Origin: Roseburia sp. | Lineage (GTDB): Bacteria; Bacillota; Clostridia; Lachnospirales; Lachnospiraceae | Direction of reading: 5' to 3' | DNA length: 40,444 nucleotides | Assembly (NCBI GenBank): GCA_023667765.1 | Contig: JAMOZS010000021.1 | Location: forward strand, 1 to 40,444 | Shown here: positions 14,628 to 23,150 of the stretch, piece by piece | Position numbering within the stretch: the first letter of the stretch is position 1 | How the letters are laid out: every line of letters starts with the position of its first letter | Notes under the pieces: model-generated | Seen by the model: only the letters and a program-made list of their open reading frames with translations | The model's database searches: none | What the model was told of the DNA's origin: nothing | Made by a program: the position numbers and the translations under genes

Positions 14628-16595
14628 CTATTTGTCAGCTTTTTGTTTCTCCGGCTCCTCCTTACGAATAGCCTTGGTACGAATTTCCTCTCCAATCTGA
14701 GCAATAAACTCCTGCAGAGGCTTTGCTCCCTCGTCTCCGGCGAAACGGCTTCTCACAGATACCTGCTCCTCCTCCGCTTCCTTCTGACCGACAACAAGCA
14801 TATAGGGCACTCTGGCTTTTCTGGCCTCCCGAATCTTAAAGCCAATTTTTTCGGAGCGGCCGTCTGTGGTTACCAGAATCCCGTTCCTTTTCAGTTCCTT
14901 CTCCACCGAAGCCGCATAGTCGGCATACTTCTCCGATATGGGAAGGATACGCACCTGCTCAGGACACAGCCATGTAGGGAACTTGCCCTCATATTTCTCA
15001 ATCAGCCAGGCCAGGGTTCTCTCATAGCAGCCCATAGAAGTTCTATGAATAATATAAGGGCGGACCTTATCCCCGTTCTGGTCAATATAATACATATCAT
15101 ACTGAGCTGCCAAAAGCGCATCCCACTGAATCGTAATCATAGTATCTTCTTTACCATAAACATTTCTGGTATTGATATCTACCTTGGGGCCATAAAAGGC
15201 AGCCTCTCCTATATCCTCCGTAAACGCAATCTCCAGTTCCTCCAGAATCCGCCTGATGGCGCCCTCCGTCTGCTCCCAGACCTCAGGCTCCCCCATATAT
15301 TTTTCACGATTATTCGGATCCCATTTGGACAGATGATAGGTCACATCCTCCTCCACACCCAGCGTCTGGAGACAATATTTCGCCAGTGCCAGACAGTTCT
15401 TAAATTCCTCCTCCATCTGGTCGGGACGCACCACTAAATGGCCCTCAGAAATCGTAAACTGACGCACACGGGTCAATCCATGCATCTCCCCGGAATCCTC
15501 GTTGCGAAACAGCGTCGAAGTCTCGCTGTAACGACACGGCAGGTCACGATAAGAGTGCTGCGTCGCCTTATACACAAAGTACTGAAAAGGACAAGTCATA
15601 GGGCGGAGCGCCATAGCCTCCTTGTCATTGGGGTCGCCCAGCACAAACATGCCGTCCAGATAATGGTCCCAATGACCGGAAAGCTTATATAAATCGCTCT
15701 TGGCCATAAGCGGCGTCTTCGTCCTCATATAACCCCACTCATTATCCTCCAGGTCCTCAATCCAACGCTGCATGGTCTGAATGATTTTGGCGCCCTTGGG
15801 CATCAGAAGCGGAAGTCCCTGGCCAATCACATCAACGGTAGTAAACAGCTCCATCTCCCGGCCCAGCTTATTATGGTCACGATTTTTGATATTTTCCAGA
15901 AATACCAGATACTCCTCCAGCTCTTCCTTCTTAGGAAAGGCAGTTCCATAGATACGCTGGAGCATCGCCTTATTGGAATCTCCTCTCCAATAAGCGCCGG
16001 AAGAAGAGGTCAGCTTAAACGCCTTAATCCCCTTCGTGCTCATCAGATGAGGGCCTGCGCATAAGTCCACAAATTCGCCCTGACTATAGAAGGAAATCTC
16101 CGCATCCTCCGGCAAATCCCTTATCAGTTCAACCTTATAAGGCTCACCCTTCTCTTCCATAAACCGAATTGCCTCTTCTCTGGACAGCGTAAATCTCTCC
16201 AGCTTCTCTCCCTTTTTAATGATTTTTTTCATCTCCGTCTCCAGAGCGTCCAAATCCTCTCTGGAGAAAGGCGCATGGTCAAAATCATAATAAAAACCGT
16301 TCTCTATGCTGGGGCCAATCGTAAGCTTTGCCTCCGGAAACAAATTCTTAACTGCCTCCGCCAGTACATGGGAGGTCGTGTGGCGGATGACTGCCAGACC
16401 TTCCTTATCATTGGCTGTGCAAACGGAAAGCTCACAGTCCTCTGTCAATACCGTTCTCAAATCCACCACCTTGCCATTCACCCTGCCGCAGCAGGCAGCT
16501 CTGGCCAAACCCTCACTGATGTCCAGCGCAATTTCATATACGCTTTTGCTCTCTGCATACTCTTTCACCGAGCCGTCCTTCAATGTAATCTTCAT
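14628..16595 (-). CDS. thrS: Threonyl-tRNA synthetase
   Basis: Charges tRNA-Thr in the cytoplasm. The 655 residues contain the N-terminal TGS domain (1-60), the second additional (editing) domain with TTSHVLAEAVKNLFPE and the HLMSTKG region, then the class II catalytic core and a C-terminal anticodon-binding domain (EQVRILPISEKYADYA onward). The core differs from the common bacterial pattern: the zinc-site motif reads RPMTCPFQ rather than PMNCP-[GE]-H, and the second reads TISEGHLVV rather than TQDDAHIF. The three expected zinc ligands (Cys of MTCP, His of EGHL, His of IHRTSMG) are retained, so it should be active. Expression is controlled by the T-box upstream. An AAGGAAGG ribosome-binding site precedes the ATG. 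Confidence 0.96.
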   Translation of the reverse strand: MKITLKDGSVKEYAESKSVYEIALDISEGLARAACCGRVNGKVVDLRTVLTEDCELSVCTANDKEGLAVIRHTTSHVLAEAVKNLFPEAKLTIGPSIENGFYYDFDHAPFSREDLDALETEMKKIIKKGEKLERFTLSREEAIRFMEEKGEPYKVELIRDLPEDAEISFYSQGEFVDLCAGPHLMSTKGIKAFKLTSSSGAYWRGDSNKAMLQRIYGTAFPKKEELEEYLVFLENIKNRDHNKLGREMELFTTVDVIGQGLPLLMPKGAKIIQTMQRWIEDLEDNEWGYMRTKTPLMAKSDLYKLSGHWDHYLDGMFVLGDPNDKEAMALRPMTCPFQYFVYKATQHSYRDLPCRYSETSTLFRNEDSGEMHGLTRVRQFTISEGHLVVRPDQMEEEFKNCLALAKYCLQTLGVEEDVTYHLSKWDPNNREKYMGEPEVWEQTEGAIRRILEELEIAFTEDIGEAAFYGPKVDINTRNVYGKEDTMITIQWDALLAAQYDMYYIDQNGDKVRPYIIHRTSMGCYERTLAWLIEKYEGKFPTWLCPEQVRILPISEKYADYAASVEKELKRNGILVTTDGRSEKIGFKIREARKARVPYMLVVGQKEAEEEQVSVRSRFAGDEGAKPLQEFIAQIGEEIRTKAIRKEEPEKQKADK

Positions 16596-16682
16596 TTCCG
16601 TTTCCTTCCTTTCCGGGGTAAAGCAGGCAGTACGCTTTGCCTCTCCTGTCTCTACTATTCCTATTACAGATTACAGGGAATC

Positions 16683-16986
16683 AAAAGTCCCCTGCAATTT
16701 CCATTGCAAGGGACGTAATATACGCGGTTCCACCCTTGTTGCAGATACCTGCTGCCTGCGGACAACGCCTTCTTAAGCCTCTGTCCTGTACCTGCCACTT
16801 CATTTGCTCATAACGGGAGCCTCCGGGCTGTTTGGTTATCAGCCGCTCAGAGCCGGTTTTCAAATATAATCCGGCGAAGCTGTTTCCAGCTCCTGTCTGC
16901 TGCTACGCCACAGGACAGCTCTCTCTGACGCCCTCATATATCCTACTGTTCTCTTCAACGCTTTTATTCCTATGAGACAATTATAA
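16683..16986 (-). ncRNA. T-box riboswitch of thrS (threonine, specifier ACC)
   Basis: The minus-strand leader carries the canonical T-box sequence AGGGTGGAACCGCG (16736-16723). The terminator GTCCCTTGCAAT/ATTGCAGGGGAC with a GGAA loop and TTTT tail follows at 16714-16683. Upstream is a long Stem I region containing an AGTA element and, on its 3' side, GAAAACC. I assign ACC at 16857-16855 in that GAA-containing loop as the threonine specifier codon. Uncharged tRNA-Thr should pair there and with the T-box bulge to prevent termination. It fills most of the 460-base gap upstream of thrS. Confidence 0.93.
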
Positions 16987-16992
16987 TTTTGT

Positions 16993-17021
16993 ATTATAAA
17001 CCGATTCTTTGAAAATGTAAA
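16993..17021 (-). promoter_or_regulatory. Promoter of the thrS T-box transcript
   Basis: On the minus strand -35 TTTACA (17021-17016) and a perfect -10 TATAAT (16998-16993) are 17 bp apart, giving a start near 16986. Confidence 0.8.
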
Positions 17022-17055
17022 GCCTCAATTTTCAGCGCCTTCCCTTTCAGGATAA

Positions 17056-17559
17056 TTAACTCCTGTTAATCTCCCCTGTAATATACCCCTCCACATCGCC
17101 TCTGGGCATATCGAGAGATACCGCCAATTCACCATACAGATTGTCCTCCGCCAATCGGAAATACTTGGCGTCCACGGCGGTAACCTTGCGGCCTGCCTCC
17201 AGGCGCTTCTGTTTGCGCAGATAGATGGTCTTAATAATCCGTATCCATTCCTCACAGCTGTTACTGCGCATACAGCCCTTGTATTCCTGTTCGAGAAGCT
17301 TATCATTGGTAATGGTAATCAGCGGAATATCCGGTATCTCCTTAATGAGTATCCTGGCCTGCTCATTGGATAACACCCTGCGGATGGATTCCTTCCCGGT
17401 ATCTACCGGCACATACACCGTGCTTCCCGCCATATAAACCGGCTTTAATATATAATATTCCCTATCCTTATCCACACCGGAAATATTCAGCGTAGTAATG
17501 TCCTCCACCACACAAACACCCTTATTGCCGCATACAACATATTCACCTTTTGAAAACAC
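17056..17559 (-). CDS. CarD/CdnL-type transcription regulator
   Basis: A 167-residue protein with the CarD_CdnL_TRCF fold. The N-terminal RNA-polymerase-interacting Tudor-like domain (about residues 1-60: VFSKGEYVVCGNKGVCVVED, later YYILKPVYMAGSTVYVPVD) is followed by a helical C-terminal domain. Family members bind the RNA polymerase beta subunit and stabilise open promoter complexes. I start it at GTG 17559 because the family normally opens M-F-x-x-G-[DE]-x-V and AAGGGTGG lies 5 bases upstream. A GTG three codons earlier (17568) is also open but abuts that ribosome-binding site. The gene has its own promoter (17655-17683). The C-terminal region is more divergent than in mycobacterial CarD. 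Confidence 0.85.
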   Translation of the reverse strand: MFSKGEYVVCGNKGVCVVEDITTLNISGVDKDREYYILKPVYMAGSTVYVPVDTGKESIRRVLSNEQARILIKEIPDIPLITITNDKLLEQEYKGCMRSNSCEEWIRIIKTIYLRKQKRLEAGRKVTAVDAKYFRLAEDNLYGELAVSLDMPRGDVEGYITGEINRS

Positions 17560-17654
17560 CCGAACCACCCTTTCTACTAATATTTACCATTCCTGTTCCT
17601 TATTTTAACCCGTTTTCACGCAGTTATTCAGAATCGAAACATATTTGTACTTCT

Positions 17655-17683
17655 ATTTTATCAGATTCTGCTAAAAATGTCAG
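17655..17683 (-). promoter_or_regulatory. Promoter of the CarD-type gene
   Basis: On the minus strand -35 CTGACA (17683-17678) and -10 TAAAAT (17660-17655) are separated by 17 bp. Confidence 0.6.
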
Positions 17684-17738
17684 TAAACTTTCGGGTCGTC
17701 TGTCATTTTTGTGAATAGTGCGCAGATAAATCCCATAA

Positions 17739-18380
17739 TTATTTGTGCAAATCTTCTCCCTTTTCCGGAGGAGAAAACGCCCTTTTCTTCTCTGCCATCA
17801 TATAATAGATAACAATCAGAAACAGGCAGCAGCACCATATGCCCCTTTCTCCGAACATATTTATCATACTGTGGCCAAATAATACGCCCACCAAAAAAGC
17901 GACTGCCGCCGTTATCGCCAGACGAACCCGGCCTTCCCCTCCGACAGACAGACGTCTCCCAACCTCCGCTAAAACACCCCAGGTAAACGCGAGCAATATA
18001 TCGGACAGCTTACCGGCTTCCCCCGCCAACAGCCCTACGGCAAAAATATCCATGGCTCCAATCAGTACTGCCGTCTGCTGCCAGCGCATCCCCTCAAACT
18101 GCTGATATACTCTTCGAATCAGTTCTGCGGCAAGCGCTCCTGCCGCGAATGCCAAAATCGGCCACAGAAAGGCAGGAATTTCCGCTTTCCTTCCATTCAC
18201 CGCACATAGAACTATCTGTACTATATTTCCCGGCTGAAGAACCGCAAATATCCCGCCCCGAAAGAAAAAGCTGTAATACTCCGCCATTCCGGCCGAAACC
18301 GACAAAAACAGAAGCAGATTCCTTATTTTCTTGTAAGTCTCCTGTGACTTCGTCACACTGTCATAAATCTCATTTTCCAT
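17739..18380 (-). CDS. DUF1275 (YoaK-like) membrane protein
   Basis: A 213-residue membrane protein with about six hydrophobic segments (near residues 22-40, 48-62, 72-90, 102-120, 127-140 and 155-200). The segment SAGMAEYYSFFFRGGIFAVL followed by QPGNIVQIVL matches the pattern A-G-x-x-[DE]-x(7)-G-x(4)-x-x-G-N near the start of DUF1275 proteins, so I place it there with moderate confidence. Function of the family is not established. It lies about 180 bases upstream of the CarD-type gene on the same strand, probably as a separate unit. The A/T-rich 244 bases between it and the divergent transglutaminase-like gene hold no confident promoter that I could define. Confidence 0.6.
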   Translation of the reverse strand: MENEIYDSVTKSQETYKKIRNLLLFLSVSAGMAEYYSFFFRGGIFAVLQPGNIVQIVLCAVNGRKAEIPAFLWPILAFAAGALAAELIRRVYQQFEGMRWQQTAVLIGAMDIFAVGLLAGEAGKLSDILLAFTWGVLAEVGRRLSVGGEGRVRLAITAAVAFLVGVLFGHSMINMFGERGIWCCCLFLIVIYYMMAEKKRAFSPPEKGEDLHK

Positions 18381-18624
18381 CGCAAAACAATCCTTTTGTC
18401 AAAAAATATCCTTCTTCCTTTTCCTATCTGAAAGTTCCAATAAATATGATAATTATATCACCGAAGAATATACCGTGTCAATTTTCGCACAGCGAAAACT
18501 CAAGGCAGACGTAACAGTTCAGGCAGACAAAGGGTATTCACAAAATCAAAAGTATGATACAATATTCGTAAGTAAGGCTTCCGATTCAGGGAACCGTCAC
18601 CGTTCTGCAAAGGAGTGTGGATTT

Positions 18625-20175
18625 ATGAAAAGAAACCTAACAAGAATACTAGCCGTATTGATAGCCTGTCTGCTTCTGGCAAACGAATTCCCGCAGACGG
18701 TTTTCGCTTCCACCACAGGCACATCATTGATTGACGCCCAGAAAAAGGTCTGGAATATTATTAATACATATGCCGACCCGGACTATTTTTTGGAGGATGT
18801 CTATCATTACAGAACAAACCTGATTGGGAAAAAGGAGATGACGGACGCCCAATACAAGGAATTACGTCAGGCAGCATTAAAGGCAACGAAAAAATGTACC
18901 ACGCAGTATGAAAAGATTCAGGCAATCACAGAGTTTGTTGCCAATCGGGTTTATTATGATTATCAATACTATTATGACAAGACAAATCATACCACCTATA
19001 TTAAGCCCTACGATGTCTATCAATACAAACGTGCAACCTGCTCCGGCTATACCAGTCTTACAACGACGCTGCTTGTGTCCATTGGCATCCCCTGCATGGA
19101 ATTATACAGCTACAACCATACCTATAACGCCGCCTATGACAGCACAAGCCAAAGATGGATTTTTATAGATACCACATGGTGCAGCAATAACAGATACGGT
19201 CATCCCGGAGACAGCAAAAAACACCACACACAAAAGGCCTCCCTAAGCTGGTTCGATAAAACGCCGGAGGAACTTGGCGCCGATTTGTCCCATTGTGTCT
19301 ACTGGGTAGACGGCCTGACAGATAGAAAAAACAATTCCGCCTATTACAGATTATGTACCGGGCATGATTCCTTTTATGACTATTATACAGGCTGGAAAGA
19401 TGTAGACACCTGGTATCTGAGCATCGCCGGCGCCAGAAAGAATAATCTGAAAGCAGTCGCCGGTTTTGCCGGTCTGGAAGTGCGCAGCGTCCAATGCGAT
19501 CCCAGACAGCGCGGAATGATAAAAGACGATAACACGCTCAAAACAGTAGATTTATCCGCAACAAATATTTCCTCCATCGAGGGCAAGTCCTTTGAGCGAT
19601 GCCGTGCCTTGACAAGCGTTACCTTTCCCTCCTCCCTGACCACAATCGAGACGTCCGCATTTGCCTACTGCAACAAATTAAAAGAAATTAATCTTTCGGG
19701 GACAAAGGTCTCTTCCATCGGTTATAGCGCATTCCTGGGATGCAACGCGGCAAAAATGATTTTACTGCCCTCCACGGTGAAAACCATTAACGACGGCGCT
19801 TTCCTATGTTCCGCCTCCTCCAGTGTTAAAACCACCGTTATCACCCCTCTTTCCAAAAAGAAGCTCGGACTTGCAGAGAACCAAAAAAAGATATGGGGCG
19901 GTCGGAGCGTAACGCTCAATCGGAATGTCTATACGATAGAATTCATCGGAAATAAGGCAACCAGCGGCCAAATGTCTAAAACCCTCTGCGGCAGGGGAGT
20001 TCAAATGAAGCTCCCGGCCAATCAGTTTAAACGCAGCGGCTACACCTTTACCGGCTGGAGCACAAAAAAGAACGGCAAAGGTACGCTTTATAAAGACAAA
20101 GCATCCATCAAAAATCTTGCGAAAAAGAACAAAACCGTCAAACTGTATGCCCAGTGGAAGAAGAACAAAAAATAG
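18625..20175 (+). CDS. Secreted transglutaminase-like protein with leucine-rich repeat and InlB-type repeat
   Basis: A 516-residue exported protein. A signal peptide covers residues 1-28 (KR, hydrophobic ILAVLIACLLLA, cleavage after VFA). The transglutaminase/protease-like fold follows, with the triad readable as Cys139 in RATCSGYTS, His165 in YNHTYNA, and Asp182 in FIDTTWC. After about residue 290 there are BspA-type leucine-rich repeats (LTSVTFPSSLTTIETSAFAY, IGYSAFLGC, INDGAFLC). The C terminus is a Listeria-Bacteroides repeat ending YTFTGWSTKKNGKGTLYKD, then LYAQWKKNKK. No LPXTG or other anchor is visible. The start at 18625 follows AAAGGAG and gives a proper signal peptide; the frame is open 50 codons upstream without one. 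Likely a surface-associated peptidase or cross-linking enzyme; substrate unknown. Confidence 0.87.
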   Translation: MKRNLTRILAVLIACLLLANEFPQTVFASTTGTSLIDAQKKVWNIINTYADPDYFLEDVYHYRTNLIGKKEMTDAQYKELRQAALKATKKCTTQYEKIQAITEFVANRVYYDYQYYYDKTNHTTYIKPYDVYQYKRATCSGYTSLTTTLLVSIGIPCMELYSYNHTYNAAYDSTSQRWIFIDTTWCSNNRYGHPGDSKKHHTQKASLSWFDKTPEELGADLSHCVYWVDGLTDRKNNSAYYRLCTGHDSFYDYYTGWKDVDTWYLSIAGARKNNLKAVAGFAGLEVRSVQCDPRQRGMIKDDNTLKTVDLSATNISSIEGKSFERCRALTSVTFPSSLTTIETSAFAYCNKLKEINLSGTKVSSIGYSAFLGCNAAKMILLPSTVKTINDGAFLCSASSSVKTTVITPLSKKKLGLAENQKKIWGGRSVTLNRNVYTIEFIGNKATSGQMSKTLCGRGVQMKLPANQFKRSGYTFTGWSTKKNGKGTLYKDKASIKNLAKKNKTVKLYAQWKKNKK

Positions 20176-20194
20176 CCGAAGCCTTTATTGACAT

Positions 20195-21547
20195 TCATCT
20201 GTCAATAATCGCCTTACTTCTCCACTTACCTTTGAAATACCGCACTACGCAGACAACGGCGGTGGTCACCCAGGTAGCGCCGGTAGTAACCCAGATGCCC
20301 CAATAGCCCAAAAACGGAATCCGTGTCAGGACAGGCGCATATATAATACGGCAAGCCACCTCCGTAATACCGTTCAACATGGCGAAGCCGGTATCCCCGC
20401 AGCCGTTCAAAAGCGCTCTCGGCACATAAATCATGCCCAGGCCAAAGTAACAGAGACTGGTTATCCGCAGCGCACGACCTGCGATTTCTATCACTTCCGC
20501 CTCCTTGACAAAGATACCTACAATCTGCTCTCCAAACAGATACGCCACCGGAATAAGCGCCAGGCTGAAAACCAAAGCCATCAGAACAGCCTGGCGAAAG
20601 CCCTTCTTTACCCTTTCTATTTTTCCGGCTCCCATATTCTGTCCCGAATAGGTCGTGAGCGCCATTCCCAGGGAGCCATAGGGCTGCTGTACCACCTGTT
20701 CGATTCTTCCGGTAATCGTATAAGCCGCCATCACCGTATCACCAAAGGTATTCACCACCCCCTGCAGAGCCATACAGGAAATTGCTATCATGGAATTCTG
20801 CAAAGCCACCGGCAGTCCCAGTTTGAAGGAACGGATGATAATCGCCTTATGGGGTCTCAATTCCTCTCTTGTCAGTCTGAAATACGATACTTTGTGATAA
20901 GCGTAGAGCAGGCAGGTAACTGCCGAAACTGCCTGAGCGATAATCGTGGCCAGCGCCACGCCAAAAACTCTCCAATCCAGAACCAGCACAAAGGTCAAAT
21001 CCAATACCACATTCACAATACTGGATAAAATCAGAAAATATAAAGGAGTTCTGGAATCACCCAAGGCCCGCAGAATCGCCGATGCACCATTATAAAGGGC
21101 TATTCCCACTATCCCCAGACAGGTCGTTCTCATATAAAGAATCGAATCTCCGATGATATTATCGGGAGTTGCCAGAAGCCGAAGCAGCACAGGAGCCAGC
21201 AGCACCCCTGCCACGCTGACGGTAAGCGCCGCCGTTACCAGCACATAAAAAGAATTGGCAATCGTGCTGCGCACCTTCTTCTCATCTTTTGCGCCAAAAT
21301 ACTGGGCCACAATAATACCGATTCCGATTGCAAGACCCGAGCTTAAGGAAAAGAACAGGAAATTCATAGAACCGCAGGTTCCCACCGCCGCCAGAGCGTT
21401 CTTTCCCACAAAATTGCCTACCACAATAGAATCCACCATATTGTATAACTGCTGGAACAGATTTCCCAACAAAAGAGGCAACGCAAACTTCACAATATGC
21501 TTTGCCGGACTTCCGGTGGTCATATCCGTTATATTCTTTGTACTCAT
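20195..21547 (-). CDS. MATE family multidrug/cation efflux transporter
   Basis: A 450-residue inner-membrane protein with twelve predicted helices in two similar halves. The N terminus MSTKNITDMTTGSPAKHIVK and NLFQQLYNMVDSIVVGNFVG are typical of clostridial MATE exporters, and the second half repeats the pattern at PVALQNSMIAISCMALQGVV. MATE proteins expel organic cations or drugs in exchange for sodium or protons. The gene ends 19 bases from the convergent transglutaminase-like gene and lies 89 bases downstream of the xylanase on the same strand. No substrate can be assigned. Confidence 0.93.
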   Translation of the reverse strand: MSTKNITDMTTGSPAKHIVKFALPLLLGNLFQQLYNMVDSIVVGNFVGKNALAAVGTCGSMNFLFFSLSSGLAIGIGIIVAQYFGAKDEKKVRSTIANSFYVLVTAALTVSVAGVLLAPVLLRLLATPDNIIGDSILYMRTTCLGIVGIALYNGASAILRALGDSRTPLYFLILSSIVNVVLDLTFVLVLDWRVFGVALATIIAQAVSAVTCLLYAYHKVSYFRLTREELRPHKAIIIRSFKLGLPVALQNSMIAISCMALQGVVNTFGDTVMAAYTITGRIEQVVQQPYGSLGMALTTYSGQNMGAGKIERVKKGFRQAVLMALVFSLALIPVAYLFGEQIVGIFVKEAEVIEIAGRALRITSLCYFGLGMIYVPRALLNGCGDTGFAMLNGITEVACRIIYAPVLTRIPFLGYWGIWVTTGATWVTTAVVCVVRYFKGKWRSKAIIDR

Positions 21548-21636
21548 AACTGCTTACCTTCTTTTATATCCTTTTTCTATCTTTTTTATTATCCTTTTTC
21601 CTTTATATTCCCGAAGCTGGGCTGCCTGCTGCTACT

Positions 21637-22866
21637 CTACTTCAGTGTCAGCTGCTGCTCTGCCATGCCCTCCGTCAGCTTTAGCGCAGCGCTTCTCCCA
21701 TTCGCCGTAACCAGATAATCGCCCTTAAAGCCTTCTGCCTCCGCAAAGCCGTTCTCATCGGTAAAGATTTCACAATCCGTCCACCATTCACCCTTAATCA
21801 GCTCCATAAGCCTCTTATAAACCGGCTTGACGCTATTATCCCTGTGAAGCACTCCGCTGGGTGCGTTTAACCATGCCCCGTCCGTAAAATCCCAACCGGT
21901 AATCGCCTGCACCTGAGGATGAGCAAACAGAATTCGATACATCTCCTCCGTCTGCCTCATCTGCCTCTCCTCTCCCTCGGGAGTGGAAGCGTCGTCCTCA
22001 TACCTAAAGTCATTTAAATCCGTGATTTCCGGCGGCACAAGCGGCCCGGAGACCAATGTATTCTCGGTAAAATGTATCGGCAGACCAAAATGCTCATAGC
22101 GCTCCAATACCTGCTCCAGCTTCTCTGCCCCCCAATATCCCTGATGCTGATGGGACTGAATACCGATAGCGCTAATAGGCACACCGGCGCATAGACAACC
22201 GTCAATCAATATTTCATAGGAAATAGAAGTATTAAAATCATTCAGCAAAAGCTCTGCGTCCGGATTGGCGGCCTTTGCAGCCCCAAAGACCTCCCGGATA
22301 AGTCCCACTCTCCCGTATTCCTTGCATATACGAGTGACGGCATTATCATATCTGTCAAAAACAGGCATAATCACAACCTCATTGATGACGTCCCACATAT
22401 CAATCATTCCCTGAAAGGCCGTGACATCACGGGTAATCCGTTCCAATTGCTTTTTTAATATGGTTTCATTATCATATTTCATCAGCCAATTCGCGCAGCT
22501 CGTGTGCCAGCAGAGAGGATGTCCCTTTATCTTCACACCGTTCTCCTGCAGAAATTTCGCTGCATTTCTGCGGCTCGCAGTCTCCGGCTTCCCCTCCTCC
22601 GGCTCAAAACCACCCCAGTAAAAGGGAAGGGTGCCGTAGTTATACAGGGCCAGCCATTTATCGATTCTGTCCTTCAAAAACTCCCTGTCCTTTCCTTCGG
22701 CGGGATTGGCATAACCAATGGTGTCAAACGCACCGCAGCCAAAAAGGAACTCATGCCTCGTCTGCTTCAGGGTCAGCCTGCTGTTCGCAACAGGCTGACC
22801 CTGCGCGTCCGTGATATGTAATCTGCATTTTGCTCTTCTATGAGCCAATCTACTGTAATCCTTCAT
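21637..22866 (-). CDS. Endo-1,4-beta-xylanase, glycoside hydrolase family 10, apparently cytoplasmic
   Basis: A 409-residue GH10 (beta/alpha)8-barrel enzyme that cleaves internal bonds of xylan or xylo-oligosaccharides with retention. The acid/base Glu163 is in WDVINEVV and the nucleophile Glu268 in IHFTEN; GHPLCWHT is the conserved substrate-binding strand. Before the barrel lies a short beta-rich segment (CRLHITDAQGQPVANSRL) leading into HEFLFGCGAFD, and a similar small module closes the protein. There is no signal peptide, so it probably acts on imported xylo-oligosaccharides. The start at 22866 follows GGGGGC by 7 bases; the frame is open 14 codons further upstream. It is divergent from an AraC-family gene that is the natural candidate regulator. 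Confidence 0.9.
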   Translation of the reverse strand: MKDYSRLAHRRAKCRLHITDAQGQPVANSRLTLKQTRHEFLFGCGAFDTIGYANPAEGKDREFLKDRIDKWLALYNYGTLPFYWGGFEPEEGKPETASRRNAAKFLQENGVKIKGHPLCWHTSCANWLMKYDNETILKKQLERITRDVTAFQGMIDMWDVINEVVIMPVFDRYDNAVTRICKEYGRVGLIREVFGAAKAANPDAELLLNDFNTSISYEILIDGCLCAGVPISAIGIQSHQHQGYWGAEKLEQVLERYEHFGLPIHFTENTLVSGPLVPPEITDLNDFRYEDDASTPEGEERQMRQTEEMYRILFAHPQVQAITGWDFTDGAWLNAPSGVLHRDNSVKPVYKRLMELIKGEWWTDCEIFTDENGFAEAEGFKGDYLVTANGRSAALKLTEGMAEQQLTLK

Positions 22867-23045
22867 AATATGCCCCCGTTTCTGCGCTGTCTCTGGCGCC
22901 TCGTACAATACTTCGCCATGATAACCGACGTCTTTTCGATATCAAAGGGATTATACTCAATTTTTGCCTTATGTGCTACCTATACTTTGCGGGAGACTGC
23001 TTATTTTTTGTCATTTTTCCTATTTTCTCAGAAAATTACATGCCC

Positions 23046-23073
23046 TTGACTTTTCACGGCTTTCCTGTAAACT
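23046..23073 (+). promoter_or_regulatory. Promoter of the AraC-family regulator
   Basis: -35 TTGACT (23046-23051) and -10 TAAACT (23068-23073) are separated by 16 bp, about 75 bases before the regulator ATG. The xylanase promoter on the opposite strand is less clear; only a TATAAT-like box could be seen. Confidence 0.5.
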
Positions 23074-23150
23074 AAGGATAGGTTGATTCCAGCGGTGTAC
23101 GCGGATTTACGCCGCTTGTCAAAAATAAGACACAGAAGGGACTGCAAAAA

